Part shown: positions 34,203-45,554 of the stretch, piece by piece
How the letters are laid out: the number at the start of each line of letters is the position of its first letter
How positions within the stretch are numbered: the first letter of the stretch is position 1
NCBI GenBank assembly: GCA_030063045.1
Contig: JAQSEB010000145.1
Span: forward strand, 558,001-622,000
Source of the DNA: Pratylenchus scribneri
Lineage: Eukaryota > Nematoda > Chromadorea > Rhabditida > Pratylenchidae
Reading direction: 5' to 3'
Length of the DNA: 64,000 bases
Translations under genes and position numbers: made by a program
Notes under the pieces: generated by a model
Databases searched by the model: none
Seen by the model: the letters and a program-made list of their open reading frames with translations, nothing else
Told to the model about the DNA's origin: nothing

Positions 34203-35320
34203 CTAGAAAAATTTTAAATTGGAAAATATTGTGGCACTAACTACACTATTATCCAAATTTACTTTAAATGCCACGGGTGCATTGTTTTTTTTCCATCTTC
34301 GTCGAATCTCTTCAATTGGATAATCAAAATTGATGGGCCACCAATTAAACGAGGGCAACGGGTCGATATCCTTTTTTGCTTGCATTGTGAGCGATCGAAA
34401 TTTTGTACTTGATAAGGTTTGAAGTAATCGAGTATGAGTTCATCGAGAGAAAGCATCGAATTTCGGCCGTTTAACCATAATTGGAATCCTCAGATGGTCT
34501 CAAATATGATGTGGGAATGGTAGCAAATAGCGCACGTAGCTGTGGAATAGGAAATTAATTAGGAATAATTAAACATTTTATTTGAAAATTAAACTTTCAA
34601 TTTGCCATAAACAATCTAAAATTTCCATAATTGGAGTGGTCGAAATCCCAGCTCATTTTGTGCCAGCATTGGTTCCAATCCGCTAAAAAGTTTCAGCAAC
34701 ATGTCGTGTGCGTCTTCTTGAACGCCTGATTTATGCTCGGGAAAAATTTCTGATTTTAAAATGAATTGGATTTAAATTAAATTAAATTTAAAACCTTTCA
34801 AATGATTTTCAATCAATTCTGGCGCAAAAGGTTTCCGTGATCGGAATGCCATTTGCAAGTGTTTTTTAAATTAGAATGGAAGCATCCTGCCGTTATTTTT
34901 CTTTATCTTCTAATAATGTTCTTCCTAAATGCGGTAAATGCAGGATTAATTGTAAGACACAATTTAAAAAGCAATTGTTTCCTCAATTGATTAAGCCAGT
35001 ACCATAATCTCTTCTGCTCTGAATAATGATGATTAAATAAACAAAAATGATTAAAAACTAACGATAATATTGCAGCCAGTCCAATCAGAAAAAATTGGCC
35101 AGCTGATTCCTGAACATTGTTGCTCGTTTGTTGGAACATTTTCATTTGTATTTTCCTTAAAAATTTATAATTAAATCTGGGCAAATTTCTAATTTACTCA
35201 CCGTTTTCTTTATTGAGGTAATCGCATCTTTCTTCCTTTTGAATTTTTGCAATGGATGCTTCATCTTTCGAAGAATTGTTTGTTTGTTACATTCTGGATT
35301 TCTCAAAATTTTTGAAATAA
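34203..35320 (-). pseudogene. Ubiquitin-specific protease (USP) pseudogene
   Basis: Minus-strand pieces of a USP catalytic domain are in order. About 35035-34900 reads YGTGLIN, then a TGA stop, then GNNCFLNCVLQLILHLPHLG, which is the Cys box. About 34860-34797 reads LQMAFRSRKPFAPELIENHL. About 34750-34640 reads SGVQEDAHDMLLKLFSGLEP. About 34460-34290 reads LSLDELILDYFKPYQ and then ILIIQLKRFDEDGKK. The TGA replaces the residue usually Leu in GLxNLGNTC. Further in-frame stops occur after LLEDKEK and in the segment before FQLWLNG, and no His box was found. An upstream in-phase exon (about 35320-35203, VISKILRNPECNKQ) may be its N-terminus. USPs remove ubiquitin from proteins. This copy cannot make an intact enzyme as read. 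Confidence 0.75.
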
Positions 35321-35468
35321 CTGGCTAAAAATTTTTTTATTTATTTTTTTGCTGCGGATCCACCACACTCACCTGTTGAGTACCCAAAAGATTTGCAAGT
35401 TCTTCTTGAGTTTTCCAGCTCCATTTTGTTTTTTAAATGTTTTAATCTGGCGTACAATTTTAAAAGTA

Positions 35469-36765
35469 TTTGGTTGAGGACTGCTGCTGTTGATAAGTGG
35501 TGAACAAATGCGATTCAATGCCATATTTGACCCCCGATGATTCGCCAGATTGGCTGTAAAGCGATTCCCTTTTGGCTTGATGGCTGTGGGTGGTCATAAT
35601 GGTCGATGAAGTTGTATTGGCCACATTTTGCCCCAGTGCTTTCTGTGTAAAAATATTAATTTAATATGAAATTTTATAGAAAAATTTGGTTATGGTATGG
35701 TTGATAGACCTTCTCTCTTTTAGAAAAATAAATTCAATTTATTTGGATTAAGATGTCTATTTAGAGGATAGGGATTAAGTAGAGGAATCCGAGTTTGGCA
35801 CAAATATGTCCACGGCTACGGCTAAACCGCAGCTAATGGCTATGAATATGTAGCTATAGCCCAAATTGCCGTCATTTAAAAATTTTTTTCTTAAAATTAT
35901 TTCCACCATTAATTATTAGTTTTTGATTCCATGGTTAAAAGGCTATTGCTATATAAAATTTCTAATTGCTAATTTAAAGAGATTCGAAATCGACACCTGC
36001 ATTCCTTGTAATGCTTCATTCATCATTAGCTGGAGGGAAGCAATGCATCCTTTATCTGATTCATGTTGTGCATTCAATTGTTCAATCTTCACATGTGCCA
36101 CAGTCAAAGCCATCTCATTTCTCGTTTGTGATTTTTTCATTAATTCATATTTTTTTCGCAATTGGCAGCATTCTTTGCAAGTTTTTTCTAATTGATTTAA
36201 CAATTTCATAACTGCAATGGAGATCAAAGATTGAATCAAATAAATTTTAAGTACTTTGATTTGTTGGCATATTAAAAGACGTTTGAAATTGAGATCTCAT
36301 TTTGCTAAATACATTTAATATTTATATTGAATTTGAATTCATTTGGATTTCCGGAGTGTATTGGTTTGGACGTTTTGGATTTGAATTTATTTGGACTTTT
36401 GGAGTGTTTTGGTTTGAATGTTGAGTCATCTTCACGATTCCTCGCCTTGCGAGTTCGTCGAAAGAATATTTTGAATAACTGGTGATAACTTTAAAAATGT
36501 TTTTTAAGTTAAATTATTTTTTTTATAATTTATACCTTCACAATCGTTTACACGTAGAGGTTGTTTTTTTTAATACTTTTAATAAAGCAGCTGCACTTTC
36601 CTTCGATTCCAATTGAAAAAATGCATAAAGACAAGATGCGAAGATTTGAACACGTTGGATTGGGATATCCGAAGAAGCCATCAATGCTTGGTCGATTGAA
36701 TTTATTGTCATTCCCGATGGAAGTTGTCGAATCCAAATCAGAACAGGTGGAATTAACAATCGCAA
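35469..36765 (-). CDS. Probable minus-strand gene, structure unresolved
   Basis: Several protein-like exons lie in order on the minus strand. 36765-36550 reads IWIRQLPSGMTINSIDQALM and LYAFFQLESKESAAALLKVL, with spacing like a small RRM-type fold (weak inference). About 36500-36330 reads FDELARRGIVKMTQHSNQN and Asn/Pro-rich sequence. 36215-35990 reads MKLLNQLEKTCKECCQLRKK and continues as a charged coiled-coil-like helix. 35642-35469 reads ALGQNVANTTSSTIMTTHSH and a QQQQSSTKY end. Splice donors are present, but I could not fix every junction or the true start, so coordinates are the outer limits of the evidence. It might also be two genes. No function can be assigned. Confidence 0.4.
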
Positions 36766-36880
36766 ATTAGAACAGGCGGAATTAACAATCGCAAATCAGA
36801 GCAGGCGGAATTTACAATCGTAAATCAGAATAGGCGGAATTAACAATCGCAAATTAGAACAGTCGGAATTAACAATACCC
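36735..36880 (+). repeat. Five-copy ~30-bp tandem repeat
   Basis: AATCAGAACAGGCGGAATTA followed by ACAATCGCA is repeated about five times with small changes (GTCGG, GGTGG, TTACAATCGTAA). The left copies overlap the N-terminal end of the minus-strand gene candidate, so part of that reading frame may be repeat-derived. A single GGCGGAATTTAATAAAATC-like relative appears near 26435. Confidence 0.7.
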
Positions 36881-37236
36881 AAAATAATAGTCAAATTAAT
36901 TGAAAAGGTCGGAGGATTGCTAAACCTATATGAATCAAAAAATATATATTCCATTTCCATGCAAATGCACGTTAGAAATTCCGTTTAAAAAATCATGCAC
37001 TGATTAATTAGGAAATTTCGTGACAAATAAATTTTATCGCCTCGTTTTGTGACCAGTGCAGCAGTGGATTCATTTTTTGTGAAAACATTTAAAACCATAA
37101 CACCCAGTTAATGAATGAATAATAGGAATTTAGTTTGCATTAATATGCAATTTTAAAGGAATTTTTCAAATATTTATTAACAATAGATCAAACATCTAAC
37201 GTACATTAATTCTGGCATTAAAATTTATATCCATAC

Positions 37237-37867
37237 TAGAGAACGGATTTTTATTGATATCAATATTTTTCTTGCGAACTTAAAATAGCTTGAAAACAAC
37301 AAAAAACATGTTTTTATCAATGTTTTTGCTGATTTGCTTGAACTTTTATGTCAATATTCATCAATATTTTGGCATTTTTTGACCATCAATATTGATGTCA
37401 ATATTTCGCCATTTTTGGAAATTTTCGTCAATATTTTGAAGATTTTTGAAGAATTTTAGTAAATTTTACTGTTTTTAGAAAAAAAAATGGAAAATTTTTT
37501 TAAAATTTTGGAAATTTGTTGAAAAAATCATGAAAAAATTGATTTTGGAATTTTTTATGTAAAAAATTAATGAAAAATAATTATTTTGGCACTTTTTTGA
37601 AAAAATTTTTTTATATCTATAAAAAATATAAATTTTTAGAAATAAATTTTAAAATTTTCTTTAAATAACTTCGAAATATGAATATTTTGTATCTTTTATT
37701 AACAGAAAAAATTTTTTTGAAATTTACTTAAAAAATAGCTTTTTATAAATAAATTTTCATCAATATTTTGCCCTTTTTTTGCAATTTATATCAATATTTT
37801 ACCGGTTTTATGTCAATATTTTATAGCTATATTTCGAGATTTTATATCAATATAAATCTTTTCCCTA
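37237..37867. mobile_element. hAT-like miniature element 4
   Basis: Ends are TAGAGAACGGATTTTTATTG and the complement of TAGGGAAAAGATTTATATTG. The 8-bp duplication ATCCATAC occurs at 37229-37236 and 37868-37875. The interior is extremely A+T-rich with many (A/G)TCAATATTTTG units in both orientations. At 631 bp it is the longest of the eight, with the most diverged ends. Confidence 0.8.
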
Positions 37868-38081
37868 ATCCATACTTTCAATTATTTTTTATTTATATTA
37901 CTTCATTTTTTATTAAATATTTTCTGAATTCCATTATAAATTGGAAAGAAAATAAATTAATATTTAAGAAGCTGATAATGAATTTAAAAAAAAAAAACAA
38001 ATTGATAGCTTGCTCAGGGTGGTAGTGGTATAAAATATAGCAAGCATACAGAGCACAGCACGGTAGAGAAAAAGAATTTGA

Positions 38082-38153
38082 CTAGCTCGGAAGCGCGCCC
38101 GATAGGGCGTGCGCCCCGAGCTTGTTACATTGAAAATCAGCTCCAATGTAACT
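38082..38153 (+). other. Two consecutive stable hairpins
   Basis: AGCTCGGAAGCGCGCCC, the loop GATA and GGGCGTGCGCCCCGAGCT form a GC-rich stem of about 16 bp. A second stem GTTACATTG...CAATGTAAC follows within a few bases. There is no tRNA, 5S or spliced-leader similarity by eye. It could be a structured RNA, a regulatory hairpin or the remnant of a palindromic repeat. Confidence 0.4.
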
Positions 38154-38499
38154 GTCTGTCAATGTCATTGTGATTGCCTTAGGGAAAGAGGAATGAATAA
38201 ATTTTGTAAATTTTATTCGTCATTCGTCAATAATGTAAAATTACTGATTCGGATTATCTGGGAAATAATATATTTATCCCCTATTGTATATTTTTGTCTA
38301 TTCCAATCTTATTAGAACATTTTGAGAAAATGATAATTTTAAATTTCTCTTGCACCCATTCCCCTCTTGCCTCTTCCATGACAAACAATAACCGGCATAT
38401 TTCTCTAGGATAGGATTTTTCCTGTGGACTAAGATAAAATCTCTATTCCCTAATGTAGATTTAGAACTCTGTAGTTATTTTTTTGATGGGACTCTGGAT

Positions 38500-38757
38500 T
38501 AGGGATCGGCAAATGTCGCTTTGCGCAAAAAATGTGTCTTTCACATTTCGCCCATTTGTCGTTTTCTCTAGAAAACTTTTTCTCCGACGCTTCAATACAT
38601 CTCTCGCTCAAGAGGAAAAAAGGAGAGACACATTTTCCTCCTTTAAAAGACACATTTTCCTCCTTACAAAAAAATGTGCATAAAATGTGCATTTTTCCTC
38701 TAGCCGCCTATTCTCTTTTGCACATTTTATGCACAAAGCGACATTTGCCGATCCCTA
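38500..38757. mobile_element. hAT-like miniature element 5
   Basis: Ends are TAGGGATCGGCAAATGTCGC and the exact complement. The 8-bp duplication CTCTGGAT occurs at 38492-38499 and 38758-38765. The arms carry GAAAATGTGTCTTTC-like and CACATTTT repeats in opposite orientations. At 258 bp it is the shortest copy. The right end is 84 bp upstream of the TPR gene start codon. Confidence 0.92.
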
Positions 38758-38841
38758 CTCTGGATCGGATTGTTGATCTAATAATTATAAATGCGAATAT
38801 CAATTTAAAAATCCTATACTTTTTCAGAGGATAAATTAAAA

Positions 38842-41800
38842 ATGAGCAGTGCAAAAAATCGTGAGCGAAAAGAGCGTGAAGCAAGGAACCACATGGAATT
38901 GGCAAAACATCATTATGAGACGGGCGATTATGAGATGGCACGGGACTGCTTGACAAAAGCATTGGGCCGGCATGCAACTGCGGAAACATTTTTGCTCCGC
39001 GCCGCTTCCTACTTGCAAATCCAAAGGAATGAAAGGTTTTTATTAGGCTTTTTTAAAAATTGAATAAGCAAATGAGTGCGTCTTAAACCTGGCCTGGTTT
39101 CTAAATCTTTTGCCTTACACGCTGTGGATGCTCAATTCAGCGAAAAATGAAAATTATCACAATATTTAAATTTATTAGATTACTCCAAAAAAACAATAAT
39201 ATTTTCGATTTAAAGTCTCGGAAAACCCTTAAAACTAGTTTCAAAAAAACATCATTGTTTTTGGTAAAATATTTCAAACAAACTTGTTTTCAAACACTCT
39301 GAATTCGAAAATGCATTAGTTTTTTTTGGTTTTTAATGTTTAATCCTTTTAAAAATTGGAGTCTTTGGATAATTTTCATTACACAAAACAGAGACACTAA
39401 CGAAAAAATATACAATGAAAAATAAAGACACCGAAGAGGCCAAAAAATATTAAATATAATACACCAAAAGCAGATTAAAAAATCAACTGGCCAGAAATAA
39501 ATCTCAAACTGCTACCTTGTCATTTTAAATAATGATCAAAAACAAAAATTCTATATATACCAATTACAATTACTAAGAACTGATACCTAAATAAGATCTC
39601 AAATTACGAAATAATATGTACTTAGTATGCACACAAATTTTGTTTTTAGCATGGAATTGGCGGTGGCAGACGTGACCGAAGCGCTGAAGTTGGAACCAAC
39701 AAACGAGAAGGCAATTGAATTGAAAGCAATGCTCTATGGCATGAACGGTGCAAGGGTGGAGGCGGAAAATGTGGCAGAACGATTGGCACCCATTGATCCG
39801 GACAAAATGAATGAGGTTTTTTGCACTATCATAAAAATAAAATATAACCCATCTATGATTTTTTTAAATGAAATAATTTTAAAGCAAATTTGATGTGAAC
39901 AGTCCTATGTGGACGCAGACCAAATATGTATACATTGGAGCTTTTTTAATGAATATTTAATTTTTAATGTAAAATTAAAGAGTACGACAAGAGCTTTCAC
40001 ATTAATCGGCCTAAAATAAAAATTGTTATCATTAAGTTTAAAAATACGATAAATAATTTCGCATTTAAGTATTCCTGAAGACATAATTTTCACAAACAGT
40101 ACTAATAAGCCATTCCTTTTATAAAATATGCTATTCGAGAAAAAAAACTTGGTTCTTAAATATAAATTAATTGGAAATTGTTCAGTACTCTACTTACATC
40201 TACAAAGATATTATCAAATTTTTATCATTCCCAGTTGGCCTGTGAGCCATTTCGATGTTTACCCAAATTTGACTGACTAAATAACAAATTGTAAAAATCA
40301 GAATGTTTTTTGAAAATCAGAATGTTTGTGAAAATCAGAATGTTTGTGAAAATCAGAATGTTTGTGAAAATCAGAATGTTTGTGAAAATCAGAATCTCTG
40401 TGAAAATCAGAATGTTTGTGAAAATCAGAATGTTTGTGAAAATCAGAATGTTTGTGAAAATCAGAATGTTTGTGAAAATCAGAATGTTTGTAAAAATCAG
40501 AATCTTTGTAAAAATCAGAATGTTTGTGAAAATCAGAATGTTTGTGAAAATCAGAATGTTTGTGAAAATCAGAATGTTTGTAAAAATCAGAATGTTTGTA
40601 AAAATCAGAATGTTTGTGAAAATCAGAATCTTTGTGAAAATCAGAATGTTTGTGAAAATCAGAATGTTTGTAAAAATCAGAATGTTTGTGAAAATCAGAA
40701 TGTTTGTGAAAATCAGAATGTTTGTGAAAATCAGAATCTTTGTGAAAATTAGAATGTTTGTGAAAATCAGAATGTTTGTAAAAATCAGAATGTTTGTGAA
40801 AATCAGAATGTTTGTGAAAATCAGAATGTTTGTGAAAATCAGAATGTTTGTGAAAATCAGAATGTTTGTGAAAATCAGAATGTTTGTGAAAATCAGAATG
40901 TTTGTGAAAATCAGAATCTTTGTGAAAATCAGAATGTTTGTGAAAATCAGAATCTTTGTGAAAATCAGAATGTTTGTGAAAATCAGAATGTTTGTGAAAA
41001 TCAGAATGTTTGTGAAAATCAGAATGTTTGTGAAAATCAGAATCTCTGTGAAAATCAGAATGTTTGTGAAAATCAGAATGTTTGTGAAAATCAGAATGTT
41101 TGTGAAAATCAGAATGTTTGTGAAAATCAGAATGTTTGTAAAAATCAGAATCTTTGTAAAAATCAGAATGTTTGTGAAAATCAGAATGTTTGTGAAAATC
41201 AGAATGTTTGTGAAAATCAGAATGTTTGTAAAAATCAGAATGTTTGTAAAAATCAGAATGTTTGTGAAAATCAGAATGTTTGTGAAAATCAGAATGTTTG
41301 TGAAAATCAGAATGTTTGTAAAAATCAGAATGTTTGTGAAAATCAGAATGTTTGTGAAAATCAGAATGTTTGTGAAAATCAGAATCTTTGTGAAAATTAG
41401 AATGTTTGTGAAAATCAGAATCTTTGTAAAAATCAGAATGTTTGTGAAAATCAGAATGTTTGTGAAAATCAGAATCTTTGTGAAAATCAGAATGTTTGTG
41501 AAAATCAGAATGTTTGTGCAATTTTTCTTTGTTTGATTATCAAACTTTTATATTAAAAAGGGTATTAAAAAGGTACATGATTATGAAAATTTCTCATTTT
41601 TCGTTAAAATATTTTTTCGAAAACATATAAATATAATCCTTTACATAACTATCGCCTCCCTAAAAAGAATAATTCATTAAGATTTTCTTAATTTCTATTT
41701 CCATCACATTAATTTGAGATACTTTTTATAGGTGAAGAGAAGCTTGAAACAGTTATCAGTCGAGACGGCCCCTTCAATTCCATACAAAAATGAACTGTTC

Positions 41801-44733
41801 GATGTGCACTTCATGGGCCAAAAAGCTTTGGACCGTTATCGTGCCAAATCGTTGGATTTACTTCAGAAGCCACCAACCAAAGGTCCAGTGTATCTCATCA
41901 AAAAGTTGCCCAGTGCCAAATCGCCCTTTCCCAATACTATGTTTGTGTTGACTTTGGCAGATTTGAAGGAAATTTTGGACAATATTCGTGTGGGCGGCGG
42001 CGTACTTTGGACTTTGGCACTGGATAATATATCTGTGGATGAGCAATTGATGGAGGCACGATTTATTTTTTAGTATTTACAAAATACCGTAAAACCTCTT
42101 TTAATACCTCATGCGGAGTTATTTTTACACCCTCAAAAATTTAAGAAAATTTGGGGTTTATATTATAGCCGGTTTTGTAGAGCTTTAGAGTTTAGATAAA
42201 TAAGAAAATGCAATAAAAATTGTTTTTTAGATTTTTGTTGAATTAAAATGAAATTTTTTACAGTTTTTCCGTTCGCTTGAACCCATCCAATTGACCGGCA
42301 ACATTGTTAATATTGTAAAAATCCATTGTAGTGCCGAATATTTTGCCGAAATGTTCTCTGGTAAACTGCTCAATCCAAGAACCTTTTGGATTGATGGCGT
42401 CGACAACATCAAAGGGGTTATTTGATTTTAAATTATATTTATTAAAGAAAATAAAATGTTATAAATTGAGCATTTAAGAAATTTCCTAGAGACTTTATTT
42501 GGGCAATTTTGGTTATCTTGGCTTTTAGATGTCATAAGTCAGGAAAATAAACTCATTTTTGCAGTTTAATCTGCAAAAAGCAATTGTGGATTTGCCTGCC
42601 CTGCATAATATCAAGGAGTTCAAACTGAACATGGCCATCTCCAATGAGCTGTTCCAAAAATCAGTGCAACTACCGCCCTATTTCACGGACATCGGCGCAT
42701 TTTTCGACTATGTTGAACGGCCCATTTCAGAGGAGGCGGTGCGCACTCACCATTCATTGGACATTTTTGAGCCACACATTCGATCGGCAATTACACATGA
42801 CAAAAGGCAAATTACAATGGACTGGGTCCGATTGGGCATGCCATTGGCTGAGTTCAAGAAGATTTGCTCCAATGTGAATAATTTATAAAATATTTTTATA
42901 TGAATATAAAATTGAGGAAGTCCACAAAATCCATAAGTTTCAGCGAATTCCGGGGAATTTATTTTGTGTTAGTCTAGCGAATTTCGGAATATCGGCTTAT
43001 TAGACTTTTTCAAATAGGCCCATTCGATTCGAGATGGTCGATATTATATAATCTATATCTGAAATTTCAAAACGATATTAAGGCATGGGCAAAAGTTTAT
43101 TAATATCAAAACCAGTTTGGGTTCATACAACGGTTCTACATTTAAAAATAATGGCATACCTTTTTTAATTGAAATTTCAGACTAAATAGACAATGCCGAT
43201 ACGAATGAGTCTATTGTTGATGAGTCTCTAGGTGGACAGTCGAGATTTAAAAGATTGTAAACGATACCCATTGCTGATGACATATATATATATAATAGGG
43301 CAAATTAGGTTGAGAAAATTCTCTGGCACAAAAATTGGGATTGTTAAATTTAAAGAAAATATGTTCAGTGACCAAGCATTTTTCTTGGCAGTGTTATAAT
43401 ATGATCTATTAATAAGTGGGAAAATGAATAGAAAACACAGAAAGCATAAAAAATTTCATGTATTTCAGCGTTTCATGGAATCTCGCTCAAAATGCGCTGC
43501 ATATCATTTGGAGATCAGCTCAAAGAAGAATCCGACCGGCGTAGTGGACGAAGAGCAACGAAAGCGCGGTGGACTGCTCCTTCATAATGAGCACACGCAG
43601 GAAGTGATGGTATTCCAGGTGAGGATGGTTAGGTTAATTAATGCCATGAGGGCTCATACTCTGGTTGAAGGGAGAATTTATTACCGTAAATTATGTGCTC
43701 TTTTAATTCCTCACATTTGTAATTATTTTTTATTCTTCCCCAAAAGGTAGGAAATTATTAGAGAGTGGAAAATTACAACAGGGGAATAATTTTTCATTCA
43801 TTGCAAAAGGGTGGAGAATTATTGGAGAATGCTTATTAATAAAAAGAGAATTAACATGTATGAGCAAGCCTCACAATCAAATTGCTCACAGCATGTATAT
43901 TTTACACCGAAAACTGAGAATTGCCGAATTCTGAGAATTGCCCACTATCTCGCCGGAGAAGTAGAGCATAAACCTACTCTAAAACTTAGTCCTTACCCTT
44001 AAACCTAGAATTAGTTTTTCGATATCTCAACTTTTTTCTGCTTTTCTAACGAAAATATTGTGCTATTCTGAGCTTTCGGCGATTCTCAGCTTTCAGCGTT
44101 ACATATATAAAGGGAATTATGGCATCGATCTCGGCATAAGAACATTTGGTAAATGGTAATAATAGGATTTGTAGTATATAATTTTTCGAGTTTTATGTAA
44201 AAACGATAGAAGATTCATACACTACTCATCGAAGCGCATCGATGATTGGTGTATAATATGACCCAAAATATAAAAGTTTATTTTTTCTAAATCGGTTTAT
44301 GAACCGATAATGGTTCAAGTAATATAGATAGTAAAAAACTAATGACAAATTCGGATTCTCCATTATCGAAAACCCTTGAATACACGTTCTAAAAATAAAA
44401 TCATAAAAATTTTTTGGAAAAAATATGGGGAACAAAGTGGTACTGTTACCAAATGTTCATATTCATATGCTGATGCTGTGATCGATGCCATAATTCGCTT
44501 TATATAATAATAATATTAATTAAAATGGAATAGAAATCATTCATAACTAATTTTTATACCCCTTTCGCGCACAGGTGATTGGATCGGATGCATTTGGTGC
44601 CGATGGGCAGCCAAAGAGTTGGCTGACAATTGTTCAGCGCAAGTCCAAGGAGATTTTGTACCAGGACATGATGGGTGAAGTGCAGAAACAACGCCGGGCA
44701 GCAGGTCAACAGCCCGGCACCAGCAAATGGTGA
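38842..44733 (+). CDS. TPR-repeat protein with long unassigned C-terminal region
   Basis: Exons: 38842-39035, 39650-39815, 41732 to about 42059, 42264-42416, 42565-42873, 43469-43618, 44575-44733. Exons 1-2 encode a Lys/Arg/Glu-rich start (MSSAKNRERKEREARNHMEL) and TPR-like helices (AKHHYETGDYEMARDCLTKA, ADVTEALKLEPTNEKAIELK). From exon 3 on, the sequence is uniform and unassigned: ELFDVHFMGQKALDRYRAKS, LEPIQLTGNIVNIVKIHCSA, LDIFEPHIRSAITHDKRQIT and a C-terminal SWLTIVQRKSKEILYQDMMG. Exons join in phase except the end of exon 3, where a GT donor inside ...LDNIS or a GC donor after ...EQLME must be used. The joining of exons 1-2 to 3-7 rests on phase 0 at both sides of a 1.9-kb intron filled by the minisatellite, so two genes remain possible. 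An AATAAA motif follows at about 44836. Confidence 0.65.
40300..41521 (+). repeat. 18-bp minisatellite with a 648-bp higher-order repeat
   Basis: About 67 units of AATCAGAATGTTTGTGAA run head to tail with no length changes. Variant units (CTCTGTG, TTTGTAA, CTTTGTG, AAAATTAG) occur in the same order at 40393 and 41041, 40486 and 41134, and 40735 and 41383, an offset of exactly 648 bp or 36 units. Both strands are open throughout, giving hexapeptide repeats. The array lies in an intron of the TPR gene, so translation is not expected. Confidence 0.95.
43905..44100. repeat. Inverted repeat in TPR gene intron
   Basis: CGAAAACTGAGAATTGCCGA and TTCTGAGAATTGCCCA at the left correspond to the complement of GCTATTCTGAGCTTTCGGCG and ATTCTCAGCTTTCAGCG at the right. 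Arms are about 37 bp with several mismatches. It is probably an eroded TIR element. A half-copy of the palindromic MITE (CATCGAAGCGCATCGATGAT) follows near 44228. Confidence 0.5.
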
Positions 44734-45554
44734 AAACACGGCGAAACGAATCACATTATTTTGGAATTATGTTCATGCATAAATTTGACTCTAATTTATT
44801 TTTCTATTTTTTTAAAATTTTCACTTGCTGATAAATAATAAACATACTAATTTTCTTAAATATTTTTTCTTTATTTAAGTATTTTTTACTTCAAAATTTT
44901 TCACTTTGAAAAAATTTAGAAAGAAAAAAAATTTTGGACCGGTTATTATAAGGGCTAGGGCCTGCAAAGGTCAGCCCGAGAGCCAAGTTCCAATTTATTT
45001 AACCTTATCAAATTAAAGTTATAGTCAGGTTTTATGGTTTTAAAATACTTAAATTTCCTTTTCGTAATTTCCCAGGGTGTAAAAATACAGAATAAATTAT
45101 TTTAAGGAAATATCGGAGTAAAAGGCGCCATAAAACATATTTAATTATGATGATTATTTTTTTATATTATTAAAATGGATTGTATTAATTTGTTAACATT
45201 GAAAATGTTCGGGAAAAATAATTGAAAATGTTAAAAAAAGATGGATCGGTTCAATGGTTATCTAAGAAGACCAAACTTTTTTATACAAAATCAATAGATC
45301 TCGGCATCTAATGACATCATTTTATGGGCTTAAAATTAGCCACAAAATTATATGAAAATATTTGCACTTAAATATTTCCAAATTATAGACAAAAAATTGT
45401 TTAAAAAATTCTTTCTAAAATGGTTTATATTATTTTAAAGAGTTTATTTGATTCGAATTTGTAACAGTTTTATTTATGTGATGATTTAACAACAAATATC
45501 TATTTGATTTTATTCGATCTTCTTCAATTTCTTCCAATTTTTGCGATTCATTCT

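Noticed and set aside
35370..35425. ATG-initiated exon (MELENSRR) as start of the USP-like gene
   Set aside because: Its phase does not fit the following exon. Only another frame without a clear start codon would join, so the 5' end is left open.
38082..38153. tRNA or spliced-leader RNA gene
   Set aside because: No A/B-box sequences, no cloverleaf and no Sm-like site. Only simple stems are present.
40300..41521. CRISPR-like array
   Set aside because: Units are contiguous 18-mers with no spacers, in a eukaryotic intron.
40298..41536. Three overlapping 400-codon and 149-codon frames as repeat proteins
   Set aside because: They arise on both strands only because the repeat unit is 18 bp. The array lies in an intron and frames have no independent start or splice context.
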